Source: Candidatus Aenigmatarchaeota archaeon (lineage in GTDB: Archaea; Aenigmatarchaeota; Aenigmatarchaeia; CG10238-14). From it: 39,997 nucleotides of DNA. Positions 38,962 to 39,997 of this stretch are shown here, one piece after another. The notes beneath the pieces were generated by a model. That model did not search any database. It was given only the letters and a program-made list of their open reading frames with translations, and was not told the origin of the DNA. The first letter of the stretch is position 1. Every line of letters starts with the position of its first letter. Location of the stretch: positions 1 through 39,997 of the forward strand of contig JAOAJH010000002.1 in NCBI GenBank assembly GCA_026414305.1, read 5' to 3'. The position numbers were made by a program, and so were the translations under genes.

Positions 38962-39997
38962 TAAAAATCTGATAGGCTTTTTTGTGGTGATTTTTTAACT
39001 TGAATTTTTTTATCTCTATCGAATATTGGCTCACCATATGTCCCATCATAACCTGGCCTAAAAATTATTTTTCTTTCTCTTATATCAATTATTGCATTTG
39101 CTATTTTTTCATCTGTAACTTTAATCAAACTGTCAAAATCTGCATTAATCAAAACTTCAAGTTCATTCCCAAAAAATGAAATTATTTTGTCTTGCTCTTG
39201 TATTATCTTTTTTGAATATAGCTGATTGCTGCCTCTTACAAAAGAAATTATCTCATATAAAGGAAGCAAAGATTTAAACGGTATGGCAGTTTTTGGTATA
39301 AAACCTTCCTCTCTATCAGCCAACTCTTCTAATCTTTGTAATACTCCTATTGTCATCTGTTTTTTGCAGATAGGACAAATGTTTTTTTGTTTCAAAGCTT
39401 CTTTTGGATGCATGAATACTCCGCATTTGCTATGTCCTGTAAAATGATATTTGCCATAATTTGGATCTACTTCGATTGTATAAGCAATTTTTTTTCTGTC
39501 TTTGTTTTTTATTGCATCCCAAATTTTGAAATAATCAGGCTCATTTAAATCAAAAACATTGGCTTCTCTACCTAGTCTCCACGGCCACGGTGAATGTGAG
39601 TCAGAATTCGATAACAAAACATAATCATCAAGCTCTGATACTCTCCAGTTCATTGTTGGATCACTGCTTAAACCAGTCTCCACTGAATGTATATTCTTCG
39701 TTTTATCAAGATAACAATCCTTTATGGAGTCAAAACCTGTTACGCTTCCAAGACAGCCAAAATAAGGAGTCCATATGTGTGCTGGTATTATGTGTATATC
39801 GCTGCTTATTTGTTTAAGCAGCTCAACAAGTTCGGGTGATGATATTTTCATCATCATCCTTCCGTCTATACCGGTATTTGCACCCTTTCTACTTAAAACA
39901 TCAATTATTTGATCTATTATTTCAATAGATGGCGACGCAACTATGTGATGAACTCGCCTTGATTTATTGTCTTGAAAATAAAATGTTGCCATTTCGG
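38961..39997 (-). CDS. Endonuclease Q-like (TIGR00375 PHP family), 5'-truncated by the window end
   Basis: Endonuclease Q cuts DNA 5' to uracil, hypoxanthine and abasic sites in archaea. The remaining 343 codons carry the later parts of the PHP domain (HIIPAHIWTPYFGCLGS, SNSDSHSPWPWRLGREANVF) and the zinc domain (GHSKCGVFMHPKEAL...CPICKKQMTIGVLQRLEELADR). The N-terminal metal-binding HxH strand is missing because the reading frame continues beyond base 39997 without a stop; the ATG at 39992 is probably internal. It is transcribed towards tRNA-Val, whose first base lies in its stop codon. Confidence 0.88.
   Translation of the reverse strand, partial: EMATFYFQDNKSRRVHHIVASPSIEIIDQIIDVLSRKGANTGIDGRMMMKISSPELVELLKQISSDIHIIPAHIWTPYFGCLGSVTGFDSIKDCYLDKTKNIHSVETGLSSDPTMNWRVSELDDYVLLSNSDSHSPWPWRLGREANVFDLNEPDYFKIWDAIKNKDRKKIAYTIEVDPNYGKYHFTGHSKCGVFMHPKEALKQKNICPICKKQMTIGVLQRLEELADREEGFIPKTAIPFKSLLPLYEIISFVRGSNQLYSKKIIQEQDKIISFFGNELEVLINADFDSLIKVTDEKIANAIIDIRERKIIFRPGYDGTYGEPIFDRDKKIQVKKSPQKSLSDF

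Noticed and set aside
1-39997. CRISPR arrays, insertion sequences, prophage or integrase genes
   Set aside because: No regularly spaced repeats, transposase, terminal inverted repeats or phage genes were found on either strand.

Overview
This window looks like a chromosomal segment of a small-genome archaeon, most likely a DPANN-type lineage, although the sequence alone does not fix the lineage. The evidence is an archaeal information-processing set (class I CCA-adding enzyme, Dph2, deoxyhypusine synthase, Elp3, endonuclease Q), AT-rich DNA, TATA boxes about 25 nt upstream of many start codons with no ribosome-binding site (leaderless genes), GGTGA/GGAGG-type ribosome-binding sites for internal operon genes, and very tight packing. 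There is no CRISPR array, rRNA, insertion sequence or prophage. No stretch over 300 bases lacks a gene. The longest gap, 13732-13994, holds a GC-rich hairpin and promoters.

Layout. 1-19 is a sequencing adapter, not genome. 20-7370: 5'-truncated Elp3, an orphan nucleotidyltransferase, CCA enzyme, a secreted phospholipase C-like protein, Dph2, SWIM and zinc-ribbon small proteins, a degenerate TGS-GTPase, a Nudix protein, a ferritin-like protein and a 15-residue Cys-rich microprotein. 7371-9333: a polyamine/hypusine pair (PLP decarboxylase and deoxyhypusine synthase). 9440-13731: CruF-like membrane protein, ArgS, GlmS. 13794-17272: GC-rich hairpin, an HTH/S-layer-domain regulator, glutaredoxin, an EF-Tu-like protein with a ruined P-loop, and a DEAD-box helicase with a palindromic promoter. 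17372-25508: a minus-strand block with a membrane protein, ScpA, a short-armed SMC, a P2-type cation ATPase, class I aldolase and a PfkB kinase. 25596-28070: winged-helix protein and PEP synthase. 28116-33308: a cell-surface and metal-handling block with a DUF5667/Kazal/cytochrome b5 secreted protein, a membrane-anchored winged helix, an HMA membrane protein, a DUF2318 protein and a CopA-type ATPase. 33295-38852: phosphoglycerate mutase, a YkgJ-type protein, and a carbohydrate cluster of two GH57 enzymes flanking a SIS-domain protein. 38888-39997: tRNA-Val(CAC) and a truncated endonuclease Q gene.

How the genes work together. The decarboxylase could supply polyamine for the spermidine-dependent first step of hypusine formation on aIF5A. 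Dph2 modifies aEF2, Elp3 and CCA enzyme act on tRNA, and the tRNA-Val gene encodes no CCA. PfkB, aldolase, phosphoglycerate mutase and PEP synthase fit a glycolytic/gluconeogenic route, with GH57 enzymes and GlmS linking to glycan and amino-sugar metabolism. The HMA protein, DUF2318 protein and CopA ATPase share an operon behind a 14-bp palindrome and are the best candidate for a coordinated, little-described system.

Every convergent gene pair abuts or overlaps. Two microproteins (7323-7370 and 5460-5495) sit at such junctions and share a Lys/Thr tail.
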